Below, piece by piece: positions 45,387-54,830 of a stretch of DNA of 64,000 bases (positions are counted from its first letter, which is position 1; the number at the start of each line of letters is the position of its first letter). The notes below the pieces were generated by a model. The model was not told where the DNA came from and made no database searches. It worked only from the letters and a program-made list of their open reading frames with translations. Source of the stretch: Endozoicomonas sp. 8E. Its GTDB lineage: Bacteria; Pseudomonadota; Gammaproteobacteria; Pseudomonadales; Endozoicomonadaceae. Both the position numbers and the translations under genes were made by a program. Location of the stretch: assembly GCF_032883915.1 (NCBI RefSeq), contig NZ_CP120717.1, positions 6,154,501-6,218,500 of the forward strand, written 5' to 3'.

Positions 45387-45619
45387 TCAGAAAACCTCTG
45401 GCTCCAATGCTCCAGAAGGTGTCGCAAAAGTGCTGCGCTTCGCTGAGACTGCGTTAAAAAGTGGCTCAAAATCTGGCTCAAAATCCTCATTACTCGCTGT
45501 AAACTGCACTTTTTTGCCACTTTTTGCCTTATCTCAGCTTTGCTCGCTACCTTTGCGACAGCCTCTCCAGCGTGGGAACCAGTTGTTGGAGTTTTTACGA
45601 CACACTCTGCTACGAGGTG
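45387..45619. repeat. 233-bp insert between L21 and L22 containing palindromic repeat units
   Basis: This is the only spacer over 300 bp without a gene (45308-45659). The insert is bounded by GGTG on both sides, and the surrounding spacer matches the one before L19. Near 45570-45600, CTCCAGCGTGGGAAC ... TTGGAGTTTTTACGAC matches the palindromic insert of L13. GTCGCAAAAG at about 45422 and TTTGCGACA at about 45560 lie in opposite orientation. No convincing ORF was seen. Confidence 0.6.
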
Positions 45620-45659
45620 ATCTATTCTTCCTCTCTGTGAACCAGACGCCAGAGATAGA

Positions 45660-47945
45660 ATTATTAAACACGCGCTATCTGTGACAATGCTGCTGCCGCT
45701 ACTGGCGTTGTCTGTCGCCTTTGAGGCCAAACCGTGGACAGGATGTTTTACTGTTGAGATTGAACAGAATGCAGGCTTTCCAAAACAGAGTTTCCCTATA
45801 GAACGTGGCCGGCATGGACTGCCGGGCACCCCGTCAGACGTTGCCGACACAAACGGCTATAGAGGATCAGCTTCGCTACCCGATAATAAACGACACATTC
45901 TTTTCAGTTTTGAAATAAAATCGACCATTCTCGAGTCGATTTCGTGGCAATGGCTTTATGCCGCAAATATGCTGGTTGCTTATAATCGGATCCTGACCAG
46001 TCGGCCCCCCCCTCCCGGCACCACTCTTTTTTCATGGCTAGCTTCAGAAGCGTTTGTAGCTGTCAGCTTGCTTTTAAAAAGCTTTTGGAATCCCGACTCA
46101 CTACTGTTTAAAAAGAGTGAACAACAGTCGGCATCTGCGTTGACAGAGGGAAAACACCGGTTTGCAACCATCATCATAATGTTTGGCTCTGGATGTGACC
46201 CACAACAATACCAGCCATCTGAACCACCGGGACAACAAGCCCCTCAGGCCACCATCCAACCTACAGGCTATTTGACTCATCAGCTGTATTGCTACTCTGA
46301 CGACGGAGACGGAGATCCTCAACAAGACTCACACACTTTAGGTTTAAATTGTTTCGTCTATCCCTGCCGTGGCGTTTGTCAATTCCGACCATCATCCGAT
46401 AGCGGCAGCTCCGCTGAATGGCCACTGAATTCCGCAGAAAGTTCAATAGATGACATTGAAGCAACATCCGAACAAAACTCTAGCCCCCATTTAGCTGATG
46501 AACACTACCTCAGTTGCACAGGTCATTTTGATCCTTTAAACACTTCACATTGCCAACCAGACTCGTCTTTGGGCATGTTGGCCGCTCTTTCTGACATCGA
46601 ATTCCCATTCAAGTCTGGCCCACTATTTGATCAACAGCCTTATGACATTGACGACAAACCAGACAATAGCATCAACTCAACAAACATAATGAATGAAGCG
46701 TTATTCTGTACAACGGATGCCATCGGGCCACTCAATGATGAAGAGCCATCGCTCAGGAATTTGTCTTCCATCACTCTTGAATATCCAGCTATCAATGGGT
46801 CATTCAATCCACGCACTCTTCTCGAAGAAGCCGGGTTTTCCTTTACGCTTAGCGACTTTCCTTTGCCAGTGGAAACTTCAGAAACACAGCCAACCACCAT
46901 TGAATTATCCCAATTGAGTTGTGGCCCACCACATCTTTACCGTACCGGTGCAGCATGTGCTCTTTCGGATCACGAGAGTAGAGCCCACACTGAGCAAATA
47001 TCCTGTGACGTGACAGTGACCGTGATGGATGGCCAACCACAGCCATGCAGAAAGGTCTTCAGGAACGCTCGATCTCTGTCGGCTCACAGAAGCAAATATC
47101 ACTCCGGGCAAAAACACTGTGACTTGACCGTGATTGAGGTGGATGGTGAGCAGCGGCCATGCAGAACGGTCTGCAAGAATGCTCAATCTCTTTCGAGGCA
47201 CAAAAGCGAACGCCATACCGAGCAACGAACCTGTGTCGCAATAGTGGTCGGAGAGGATGGCCAGCCACGACCATGCCGGACTTTTTGCAAGACTGCTCAA
47301 GCTCTGTCGACACACAAAAGCAGATACCACAGCGGGCAAAAAACCTGTAACGCGAAACGGGTCGCAGAGAATGGCCAACTGCAACCATGCGGGATGGTCT
47401 TGAAGAATAACCGAGCCCTGTTCGACCACAAAAATAGAGTCCATAGTGAGCCACAAACCTGTAACCTGACCGTGACCGGAGAGGATGGCCAGCCAAGGCC
47501 ATGCGGGAAGATCTGCAAGCATGCTCGAGCCCTGTTGGATCACAAAAAAAGAAAGCACACCGGACAACAAACCTGTGACGTGACCATGGTCAGGGATGAT
47601 GGCCAGCAGCAGTTATGCGGGAAGGTCTATCAAGGTATTCGGGCCCTGTCTGCTCACAAAAGCAGAGTGCACAGCGAGCAACGAACCTGCGTCCTGACAG
47701 TACCCGGGGATGATGGCCCGCCGCGCCCATGCGGGAAGATCTGCAATAATGCTCAGAGCCTGTCGAATCACAAAAGAAGAAACCATAGAATGCAAAAAGC
47801 CTGTAGTACAAGCCCGGTCCAGAAGGGTAGCCTGCAGAGTTCCTGCGAGATACTCTGCAAGAATGCCACATCTCTGGAGAAACACAAAAGAGAGCATCTA
47901 AAACGCAAACATGTTGATGTCGATCGGGACGAAGACGAACCTTAA
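45660..47945 (+). CDS. L22: exported long-finger C2H2 protein, 8 fingers
   Basis: About 761 aa. The leader stem is changed (CTATTCTT against AGAGATAG), leaving CTAT/ATAG and an alternative CTCTG/CAGAG. ATT 45660 precedes ATT AAA CAC. GTG 45681 and ATG 45687 are in-frame alternatives but lose the charged end. The signal peptide ends F-E-A before K-P-W-T-G. The Cys motif is N-C-F-V-Y-P-C-R-G-V-C; the second cluster is partly lost (S-P-H-L-A-D-E-H-Y-L-S-C). Eight fingers begin at about residue 445. Three have C-R in place of C-G. Finger 7 has V-P-G-D-D-G-P-P. The last matches L20. Tail: H-L-K-R-K-H-V-D-V-D-R-D-E. Confidence 0.86.
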   Translation: MIKHALSVTMLLPLLALSVAFEAKPWTGCFTVEIEQNAGFPKQSFPIERGRHGLPGTPSDVADTNGYRGSASLPDNKRHILFSFEIKSTILESISWQWLYAANMLVAYNRILTSRPPPPGTTLFSWLASEAFVAVSLLLKSFWNPDSLLFKKSEQQSASALTEGKHRFATIIIMFGSGCDPQQYQPSEPPGQQAPQATIQPTGYLTHQLYCYSDDGDGDPQQDSHTLGLNCFVYPCRGVCQFRPSSDSGSSAEWPLNSAESSIDDIEATSEQNSSPHLADEHYLSCTGHFDPLNTSHCQPDSSLGMLAALSDIEFPFKSGPLFDQQPYDIDDKPDNSINSTNIMNEALFCTTDAIGPLNDEEPSLRNLSSITLEYPAINGSFNPRTLLEEAGFSFTLSDFPLPVETSETQPTTIELSQLSCGPPHLYRTGAACALSDHESRAHTEQISCDVTVTVMDGQPQPCRKVFRNARSLSAHRSKYHSGQKHCDLTVIEVDGEQRPCRTVCKNAQSLSRHKSERHTEQRTCVAIVVGEDGQPRPCRTFCKTAQALSTHKSRYHSGQKTCNAKRVAENGQLQPCGMVLKNNRALFDHKNRVHSEPQTCNLTVTGEDGQPRPCGKICKHARALLDHKKRKHTGQQTCDVTMVRDDGQQQLCGKVYQGIRALSAHKSRVHSEQRTCVLTVPGDDGPPRPCGKICNNAQSLSNHKRRNHRMQKACSTSPVQKGSLQSSCEILCKNATSLEKHKREHLKRKHVDVDRDEDEP

Positions 47946-47992
47946 AAAAACTTTGACAGGAAAGCGCACTTATTTTCTTGATCTATCCTTCC

Positions 47993-48022
47993 TATCTGTA
48001 ATCAGAATGCAAGAATAGAATT
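47993..48022 (+). promoter_or_regulatory. Leader of L23 (stem with one mismatch)
   Basis: CTATCCTT (47993-48000) faces AAGAATAG (48011-48018): seven of eight positions pair, one C-A mismatch. TCTG/CAGA inner stem kept. TTTGACAGG lies about 40 bp upstream. ATT at 48020. Confidence 0.45.
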
Positions 48023-50263
48023 ATTAAACACTCACTCTTAACGGCACCTCTGTTGTTCCTACTATCGCTGTCTGTCGCCTGTCAGGCTGAACCGTGGACA
48101 GGGCGCTGTGCCGTTGAGTTTGAGCAGAAAGCAGTTTTTCCAAAACAGAGCTTTTCTATAGAGTCTGGCCGACTCACACTGCCGGGCACCGCGTCAGACA
48201 TTACCGACGCAAAAAGTCATTCAGGATCAACTTTTGCGCCGGATGACAAACGACACAGGCATGGCGTTTTGAGCATTGTTGAATTAATTTCATGGCAATG
48301 GCTTTACGCCACGAACCTGCTGATTGCTTATGAACTGATCTTGACCATTCAGCATGCTCCTCTTAACTCAGAGCCTTATTCATGGCCACCTTTAGAAACG
48401 ATTATCGCTGTCGGTTGGCTTCTAAAAAGCACCTGGAACCCTGATTCACCACTGTTTAACCCGATTGAACAACATGAGTCGAGTCAGGATCAGCCCTTTG
48501 CTACCATCACTACGATGTTTAGCTCCGAACATAACCCACCACAATACCAGCCATCAGAATCACCGGGGCAGCAGACCCCGAAAGCCACCACTCAACCTGT
48601 GGGCTATTTCACTGATCCACTGTACTTTGACTCTGGTGACGGTAACGAAGACCCTCAACAACACTTACACACTTTAGATGTAAATTGTCTCGTTTATCCC
48701 TGTAATGGCGTTTGTCAATTCCGCCCCTCATCCGATAACAGCGGTCCCGCTGAATGGCCGCTGAATTCCGGAGAAAATTCCACAGGTCACACACAAACAG
48801 CATCCAGACACAGTTCATGCCCTCATTTTTCTAATGGATGCGGCCTGACTTGCACCTGTCATTTTGTTCCTGTAAATGCTACAGATTCCCAACAAAACTC
48901 GACTTTCGGAACATTAGGCGATCTTTCTGATATTGAATGCCCATTCAATTCTGGCCGACAGTTTGACTTACAGGCTTATGACATTGAAAGTAGCCCAACC
49001 AACAGCTTCAACTCTATAGACTTGATGAATGCAGGGGCAGACTCAACAACTAATGCGACCGGGCCACTCAATGATGATGCGGCAATGCCCGGCTACTGGC
49101 CATCCACCGCTCGTCATTCTGCGGTCGTTAATGGATCATGCTATCTACAGAGCCTTTCCGAAGAAGCCGGGTTTTCCTCTATGCTTCCGCACCTGCCACC
49201 ACCAATGGGAACTTCAGAAACACAACAAACCAATACTGAATCGTCCCCATTGAGACAACGCCAACCTCATCTTTCCCCGACAGACACTGCACAGGCCCTT
49301 TCAGATCTAACAAGCAAAGGCCACACCGGGCAAAAAACCTGTGATGTAAACGTGGTCAGGGGGGATGGCCAGCAGCAACCATGCGGGAAGGTCTTCAAGA
49401 ATGCTAAAACCTTGTCGAATCATAGAAACAAAGTCCACTCAGGGAAAAAAACCTGTTCGGTAACAGTACTCGGCAAAGATAATCAGCCGCAGCCATGTGG
49501 AATAGTCTGCGAGAACTATCAGTTCCTTTTGGGACACAAAAGAAGAGAGCACAGCGGACAGCAAACCTGCTACGTAAAAATAGTCGGAGAAGATGGTCAG
49601 CAGCAGCAATGCAGGAAGGTCTTCAGGAATTCTAATGCCCTGTCGATTCACAAAAGAAGCATCCACAGCGGGCAACGAATCTGTGAGGTAATAGTGACCG
49701 GGAAAAATGGTCAGCCAAGGCGATGCGGGTTGGTTTGCAGGAGTGCTCATGCCCTGTCGACTCACAAAAGCGATTATCACACCGGACAAAAAACCTGTAA
49801 GGTGACCATTGTCGGGGAGGATGGCCAGCAAAGACTTTGCTCATTGGTCTGCAAAAATGCGAAAACCCTGTACTATCACAAATTAAAAGACCACAGCGGG
49901 CAACAAACCTGTAACGTAAGCTTGGTGGGAGAGGATGGTCAACGGCAGCCATGCGGCAAAATAAGCAGCAATCTCATCTCTCTGTCGGTTCACAAAAGAA
50001 GATACCACAGCGGGCAACAAACCTGTGAAATAACCGTAGTCGGGGAGAATGGTGAGCAGCGACCATGCAGAATGGTCTGCGAAAGCATAAGCGCCCTGTC
50101 GGATCACAAAAAAAGAGTCCACCACGAGCAAATTATCTGTGACCTGCCCGTGGTCAGAGAGAATGGCCAGCCGCAGCCATGCAGGGCGCTCATTAAGAAT
50201 ACTAAAGCCCTGTCTAATCACAAAAGAGTACATCTAAAACGCAAGCCTTTTGATCTGGACTAG
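48020..50263 (+). CDS. L23: exported long-finger C2H2 protein, 8 fingers
   Basis: About 747 aa. The signal peptide ends C-Q-A before E-P-W-T-G-R-C. The basic patch is D-D-K-R-H-R-H. The Cys motif reads N-C-L-V-Y-P-C-N-G-V-C, followed by C-P-H-F-S-N-G-C-G-L-T-C with an extra Cys. Eight fingers begin at about residue 440. Finger 2 has C-E-N-Y-Q-F-L-L-G-H in the helix. Finger 6 has K-I-S-S-N-L-I-S with Ser at the core position. Finger 8 has A-L-I-K-N-T. The tail is short (H-L-K-R-K-P-F-D-L-D). Linkers vary more than in the left group (S-G-Q-Q, T-G-Q-K, H-E-Q-I). Confidence 0.86.
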   Translation: MIKHSLLTAPLLFLLSLSVACQAEPWTGRCAVEFEQKAVFPKQSFSIESGRLTLPGTASDITDAKSHSGSTFAPDDKRHRHGVLSIVELISWQWLYATNLLIAYELILTIQHAPLNSEPYSWPPLETIIAVGWLLKSTWNPDSPLFNPIEQHESSQDQPFATITTMFSSEHNPPQYQPSESPGQQTPKATTQPVGYFTDPLYFDSGDGNEDPQQHLHTLDVNCLVYPCNGVCQFRPSSDNSGPAEWPLNSGENSTGHTQTASRHSSCPHFSNGCGLTCTCHFVPVNATDSQQNSTFGTLGDLSDIECPFNSGRQFDLQAYDIESSPTNSFNSIDLMNAGADSTTNATGPLNDDAAMPGYWPSTARHSAVVNGSCYLQSLSEEAGFSSMLPHLPPPMGTSETQQTNTESSPLRQRQPHLSPTDTAQALSDLTSKGHTGQKTCDVNVVRGDGQQQPCGKVFKNAKTLSNHRNKVHSGKKTCSVTVLGKDNQPQPCGIVCENYQFLLGHKRREHSGQQTCYVKIVGEDGQQQQCRKVFRNSNALSIHKRSIHSGQRICEVIVTGKNGQPRRCGLVCRSAHALSTHKSDYHTGQKTCKVTIVGEDGQQRLCSLVCKNAKTLYYHKLKDHSGQQTCNVSLVGEDGQRQPCGKISSNLISLSVHKRRYHSGQQTCEITVVGENGEQRPCRMVCESISALSDHKKRVHHEQIICDLPVVRENGQPQPCRALIKNTKALSNHKRVHLKRKPFDLD

Positions 50264-50307
50264 GTGCTTCAAAGAGTTTGACCTGCCACTGCTTTCATTT
50301 TCCTGTT

Positions 50308-50349
50308 CTATCCTTCCTCATCTTTAAACCAGAATGCAGGGATAGAATT
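50308..50349 (+). promoter_or_regulatory. Leader hairpin and Shine-Dalgarno of L24
   Basis: CTATCCTT (50308-50315) pairs with AGGGATAG (50338-50345) using one U-G wobble. Shine-Dalgarno AGGGA; ATT at 50347. Confidence 0.5.
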
Positions 50350-52035
50350 ATTAAACACTCATTCTTTGCGGCACTGCTGTTACTGCTATTTTCGTTGTCT
50401 GTCATCGGCCGGGCTGAACCGTGGACGGGACGTTTAACTGTTGAGTTTGATCAGAATGCAGATTTTGCAACAAACCAGGGCTTTTCTATTAAGCGTGAAC
50501 TGAACACATTTTCGGTTAACCCGTCAGAGATTACCGAAACCAGCAGCCTTTCAGAACCAGACGCGCCGACTGATAAAAAACGACAGAGATCTAACGATTA
50601 CAGAGTAAAAACGGGCCTTATTGAGTCACTTTCGTCGCAGTTTCTCTACACCACTAATCTACTGGTTGCCTTCGAACTCATCCTGACCACCAAAGGCTCC
50701 CCTCCGAGATCGCCCCCTTATTCATGGTTACTTGTAGAAGTGATTGTTGCTGTCGTTTGGCTTTTAAAAAGCTCTTGGAACCACGATTCAGCGCTGTATA
50801 CTCCGAGTAAACGACAAACGCTATTTATATTGACACAGGAGGATCACCCATTTGCAGACATCACAATGATGTTTGGCTCCGGACATAACCAGCAACAGTC
50901 CCAGCAGCAATATCAGCCGTCAGAATCATCCGCTCAGAACACCCCACAGGCCAATGCCCAGACTGAAGATTATGTCACCGGCTCCCTTTATTCTGGCTCT
51001 GGCGGCGGTAACGGAGGCCCTCAACAATACCTGCATACTGTGGGTTTAAATTGTTTCGTCTATCCCTGTCATGGCGCTTGTCGATTGCGATCATCATCCG
51101 GTAACAAAGAGCCAGATGAGTCCAACTTTGAGCAGCCCTGCATACCAACACTGACTTCAGAGACGATAACAGAAATGCAATCCTCTCAATCAGGGGCAAC
51201 CTGTAGCATTAGCCCTGTCGGGCCACTCAATGATGATGAGTCAATGGCCGCAAGTGCTTGTCTTGTTCCGGAAGGAAAACCTCCCAAAGTAACATCACAT
51301 TATCAACAAGTCCTTCCCGATCACAAAAGCAGAGTCCACACAGTGCAAAAAATCTGTATGGTAAAGGTGGTCGGGGCAGATGGCCGAGCGCGCCCCTGTG
51401 GGATGGTCTGCAAGAATTCTCAAGCTCTATCGGATCACAAAAGGGGGCGGCACAGAGGACGACAAACCTGTAAGGTAACAATAATCGTGAAGGATGGTCT
51501 GCAGCAACCGTGCGGGAAGATCTTCTTCAGTAGACATGCTCTTACAAAACACAAAAAAAGCATCCACAACGGGCAACAAATCTGTGGGTTAACAGTCATT
51601 GGGGAAAAGGACCAACCGCAACCATGTGGGGTGGTCTGCAAGAATGCTAAAACCCTGTCGACTCATAAAAACAGATACCACAGCGGGCAAAAGACCTGTC
51701 ACTTTCTCATGGTCGGGGAGAATGGGCAGCAGCGGCAATGCGGAAAGGTTTGCAAGAATGCTCGCATCCTGATGGATCACAAAAGAAGCGCCCACAGCGG
51801 ACAACAAATCTGTGACTCAGTCTTGTTGAGAGAGGATGGTCAACAGCAGCCATGCGGCAAAGTCTGCAACAATGCCAGAGCCCTGTTTGATCACAGAAGA
51901 AGAGCCCACTCCGAGCAAAAAATCTGTGACGAGCCTCTGGTCAGAGAGGACGACCAAACGAAGTCATGCGGGACAGTCTGCAAAAACTCCAGAGCCCTGT
52001 CGTCTCACAAAAAAAAATATCACTCCCGAAAATAA
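50347..52035 (+). CDS. L24: long-finger C2H2 protein truncated by a nonsense codon after 6 fingers
   Basis: About 562 aa. An in-frame ATG at 50278 is 23 codons upstream but has no Shine-Dalgarno; I keep ATT 50347. The signal peptide ends G-R-A before E-P-W-T-G-R-L, with Gly-Arg replacing the usual Cys-Gln. The N-terminal domain has Q-Q-Q-S-Q-Q-Q-Y in the linker. N-C-F-V-Y-P-C-H-G-A-C is present; the region of the second Cys cluster is missing. Six intact fingers begin at about residue 330. The last is followed by CGA AAA TAA, where paralogues have an AAA codon before A-C-C-T-G-T. The product, if made, lacks the basic tail. Confidence 0.82.
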   Translation: MIKHSFFAALLLLLFSLSVIGRAEPWTGRLTVEFDQNADFATNQGFSIKRELNTFSVNPSEITETSSLSEPDAPTDKKRQRSNDYRVKTGLIESLSSQFLYTTNLLVAFELILTTKGSPPRSPPYSWLLVEVIVAVVWLLKSSWNHDSALYTPSKRQTLFILTQEDHPFADITMMFGSGHNQQQSQQQYQPSESSAQNTPQANAQTEDYVTGSLYSGSGGGNGGPQQYLHTVGLNCFVYPCHGACRLRSSSGNKEPDESNFEQPCIPTLTSETITEMQSSQSGATCSISPVGPLNDDESMAASACLVPEGKPPKVTSHYQQVLPDHKSRVHTVQKICMVKVVGADGRARPCGMVCKNSQALSDHKRGRHRGRQTCKVTIIVKDGLQQPCGKIFFSRHALTKHKKSIHNGQQICGLTVIGEKDQPQPCGVVCKNAKTLSTHKNRYHSGQKTCHFLMVGENGQQRQCGKVCKNARILMDHKRSAHSGQQICDSVLLREDGQQQPCGKVCNNARALFDHRRRAHSEQKICDEPLVREDDQTKSCGTVCKNSRALSSHKKKYHSRK

Positions 52036-52293
52036 ACCTGTGACTTGACCCTGGTTGGGAAGGATGGGGGGCAGGGTCCATGCGGGAAGGTCTGCAAGAG
52101 TGCCCTGACCCTGTTTGAACACATAAGAGGATGCCACTCATGGAAAAAGACCTGTAACTTTCTAGTGGTCGCGAAGGGTGGCCAGCAGCAGCCATGTGGA
52201 AAAATCTACAAGAGTGTACTTTCCCTGGCAATTCACAAATGTTCACATGGAAAACTCAAGTTTTATGATTTGGAGGATGACCCCAGTCCTTGA
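52036..52293 (+). pseudogene. Detached 3' end of L24: two fingers and decayed tail
   Basis: In the same frame directly after the TAA. It encodes two complete long fingers (T-C-D-L-T-L-V-G and T-C-N-F-L-V-V-A), then a decayed end H-K-C-S-H-G-K-L-K-F-Y-D-L. The acidic tail D-D-P-S-P and stop are still present. It has no start of its own except an internal ATG at 52045. Confidence 0.85.
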
Positions 52294-52397
52294 TCTGAAG
52301 CTCTCTTTAATGGGGTTTTGCCTGCTGCAACCCTTGCTTTTGACAGAGTTTTTCTAACAGAAGAACTTCAGCAGAAAAACACGCTTATTTTCTTGAT

Positions 52398-52437
52398 CTA
52401 TCCTTCGCCTTTTAAACCAGAATGCAAGGATAGAATT
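52398..52437 (+). promoter_or_regulatory. Leader hairpin and Shine-Dalgarno of L25
   Basis: CTATCCTT (52398-52405) / AAGGATAG (52426-52433), perfect, though the loop differs (CGCCTTTTAAACC). ATT at 52435. Confidence 0.58.
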
Positions 52438-54486
52438 ATTAAACATACACTCATTGCAGCACCGGTGTTGTTGCTACTGTTGCGGTCTGTCTTCTGTCCG
52501 GCCGAACCGTGGACAGAACGTTTTTCTGTTAAGCTTGAGCAGAATTCAGACTCTCCAGAGCAGAGCTTTTATAAGTGTGACTGTCGTACATTGCCAGGCA
52601 GCCTGTCAGGCACTGACTGCAACACCACTTGTAAAGGTTCCTGTTCGCTACCCGATAATGAACGACACATGACTTTCAGTTTCGAAATAAAATCGACCAT
52701 TCTCGATTCGGTTTCGTGGCAATGGCTTCACGCCCCCCATCTGCTGGTTTCCTATGAACTGATCCTGACCACCAGAGACACCCCAATGAGCTCCACCCCA
52801 TATTTATGCCTGACTGTGGAAGTGGTTATCACTATCGGTTGGCTTTTGAAAAGTTACTGGAATCCCGATTCACCATTTTTTAATCCTATTGAACAACAAA
52901 GAGCATCTATTCTGACATTTGAGGATCATCCGTTTGCGATCATCACTTCAGCACTCGACTCTGGAGAGAACTCAGCACAATACCAGTTATCAGAATCATC
53001 AGGCCAACAAACCAGGGAAAAGCTCACCTTCACTAAAGGCTATTTCAGCAAACTCCTGTATTCTGACTCTGGCAATGGTGACGAGGGCCCTGAACAACAC
53101 CAACATACGCTGAATTTAAATTGCTACGTCTATCCCTGTAATGGCGTTTGCAGATTCCGACCATCATTATTCGATAGTCGAGAGCTATCTGAACAGCCAC
53201 TGCATTCCAAAGAAAGCTCATACCCCCATCAGGCTAATGGACACTGCCTGGATTGTATAGATCTTTTTAAACCTGAAAGCGCTGAAGACTCCCTGGAAGA
53301 GCCGCTTCTCAAAATACTGAATGATCTTTCTGATATTCAACCCCTATTCACTTCTGACCCACTATTTGATGGCAACTCAATGGACGGGGCCGCCTTGAAT
53401 GGAATCGCTTCTATAACAAATGCTGCCGGACCATTCAATGATGAATTGCCAATGCCCGGTTATTGGCCTCCCACCGCTGACCATTTAATAGACATTAATG
53501 GCTCAATCGATCTATATGATCTTCTCAGAGAGGCCGGTTTTTCCTCAACGCCTGATTATTCAGAAATACCACGATCAACTAATGAATCATCCCAACCGGA
53601 TAATGGCCAACCTCATCTTTCCCCGGTTGGCGCAACAAATGCTACAAACGACAGAAGGCAACCAAAATGCGACCTGACAACAGTGGGGAAAGATGGGCAG
53701 TTGCGGCCATGTGGGGCCATCTTCAAGAACGCTAAATCTCTGGCAGTTCACAGAAGCAGTTACCATACCGGGCAAAAAACCTGCAACGAGATGCTGGTCG
53801 GGAAGGATGGCCAGTCGCGGCCATGTGGAGTCGTCTTCAAGAATGCTCAAGCACTGTCGAAGCACAAAAGAAGAGACCACACCGGACAACAAAGCTGTGA
53901 TATGAGCGTGTTTGGGAAGGATGGCCAGCTGCTACTCTGCGGGAAGGTCTGCAATAATGCCATTGCCCTGATGGATCACAAAAGAAGAGCCCACATCAAA
54001 GAATATACCTGTCAGGCAACAGCGGTTGTGAAGAGTGGCCAGTCGCAGCCATGTGGAAAAGTTTGCAAGAGTGTTGAAGCCATGTCGGTTCACAAAATAA
54101 GGTACCACAGCGGGCAACAAACCTGCGACGTGACCGTGGCTGGGGAGGATGGCCTGCAGCCATGCGGAAAAGTCTTCAGTAATATCATAAACCTTCTGAA
54201 CCACAATCGAAGAGATCACTGTGAGCAACAAATCTGTAACCTGACCGTGGTCGGGAAAGATGGCCGGCAGCAGCCATGCGGTAAGGTCTGTAAGAATACT
54301 CGTGCCCTGTCATCTCACAGAAGCAAATACCACAGAGGGCAAAAAACCTGTGAAGTAACCGTGATCGGGGAGGATGGCCAGCCGGGGCCATGCGGGAAGG
54401 TCTGCAACAGTCCTCAAGCCCTGACCAATCACAAAAGGACACATCGAAAGCGCAAGCCTGTTGATGCGGACCAGAAGGCTGAGTGA
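52435..54486 (+). CDS. L25: exported long-finger C2H2 protein, 7 fingers
   Basis: About 683 aa from the ATT. An ATG at 52318 is in frame 39 codons upstream but lies in the spacer and lacks a ribosome site. The signal peptide ends C-P-A before E-P-W-T-E-R-F. The early N-domain has four extra Cys (K-C-D-C-R, D-C-N-T-T-C). The usual basic patch is replaced by D-N-E-R-H-M. N-C-Y-V-Y-P-C-N-G-V-C is present; the second cluster is Y-P-H-Q-A-N-G-H-C-L-D-C. Seven fingers start at about residue 410. Finger 5 is one residue shorter (C-X12-C). The tail is H-R-K-R-K-P-V-D-A-D-Q. A MITE fragment follows the stop. Confidence 0.86.
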   Translation: MIKHTLIAAPVLLLLLRSVFCPAEPWTERFSVKLEQNSDSPEQSFYKCDCRTLPGSLSGTDCNTTCKGSCSLPDNERHMTFSFEIKSTILDSVSWQWLHAPHLLVSYELILTTRDTPMSSTPYLCLTVEVVITIGWLLKSYWNPDSPFFNPIEQQRASILTFEDHPFAIITSALDSGENSAQYQLSESSGQQTREKLTFTKGYFSKLLYSDSGNGDEGPEQHQHTLNLNCYVYPCNGVCRFRPSLFDSRELSEQPLHSKESSYPHQANGHCLDCIDLFKPESAEDSLEEPLLKILNDLSDIQPLFTSDPLFDGNSMDGAALNGIASITNAAGPFNDELPMPGYWPPTADHLIDINGSIDLYDLLREAGFSSTPDYSEIPRSTNESSQPDNGQPHLSPVGATNATNDRRQPKCDLTTVGKDGQLRPCGAIFKNAKSLAVHRSSYHTGQKTCNEMLVGKDGQSRPCGVVFKNAQALSKHKRRDHTGQQSCDMSVFGKDGQLLLCGKVCNNAIALMDHKRRAHIKEYTCQATAVVKSGQSQPCGKVCKSVEAMSVHKIRYHSGQQTCDVTVAGEDGLQPCGKVFSNIINLLNHNRRDHCEQQICNLTVVGKDGRQQPCGKVCKNTRALSSHRSKYHRGQKTCEVTVIGEDGQPGPCGKVCNSPQALTNHKRTHRKRKPVDADQKAE

Positions 54487-54493
54487 GAATAGC

Positions 54494-54530
54494 GCCCGTA
54501 GCGAGGACGTTCAAGTCCGACAGGCTCCTA
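54494..54530. mobile_element. MITE end fragment
   Basis: CCGTAGCGAGGACGTTCAAG then TCCGACAGGCTCCTAC resembles both internal and terminal sequence of the 212-bp MITEs (CGTAGCGAGGA and AAGTCCGACAGGCTGCTA). It lies exactly between L25 and the inverted family fragment. Confidence 0.6.
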
Positions 54531-54531
54531 C

Positions 54532-54825
54532 AAGGGTGATGCCTGTCAGCGTGCCCGGCAATGTTTGCCGGGCACGCTTTATAGAAAAGTTCAGTTTTGG
54601 AAAACCTGCATCCAGCTCAAGTTCGACAATAAAATGTCCTGCCAACAGTCCGGCCTGACAGACTCTTGACAACGACAGCAGCACTAACAATGTTGCTACA
54701 AAGAGTGGGTGCTTGGTAATTCTAGCCTTGTATTCTAATTTAATCGAGATGAAGGATAGATCACTTCATGAGAGGGCGGTTGTCAGATTAAGGACTGAAG
54801 CCATAGCCGCTATCAACAGCTACGT
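54532..54825 (-). pseudogene. Inverted fragment of two family members (3' end, leader, 5' end)
   Basis: Read on the - strand, this begins with a typical gene end (TTCAGTCC then TTAATCTGAC). It continues through the spacer with CTATCCTT ... CAAGGCTAG and then ATT ACC AAG CAC. The 5' end of a family gene follows: a Leu-rich signal peptide ending C-Q-A, then G-H-F-I-V-E-L-E-L-D-A-G-F, N-F-S-I-K-R and L-P-G-T-L-T-G. It stops in the MITE fragment. It is the only family sequence in reverse orientation. A local inversion or insertion associated with the MITE is the simplest explanation. Confidence 0.8.
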
Positions 54826-54830
54826 TGTAT

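Noticed and set aside
50278-50346. Upstream ATG of L24 (and similarly of L25 at 52318 and L16 at 31707)
   Set aside because: These ATGs are not conserved, lack a ribosome site, lie in spacer or leader DNA, and would place extra residues before the signal peptide.
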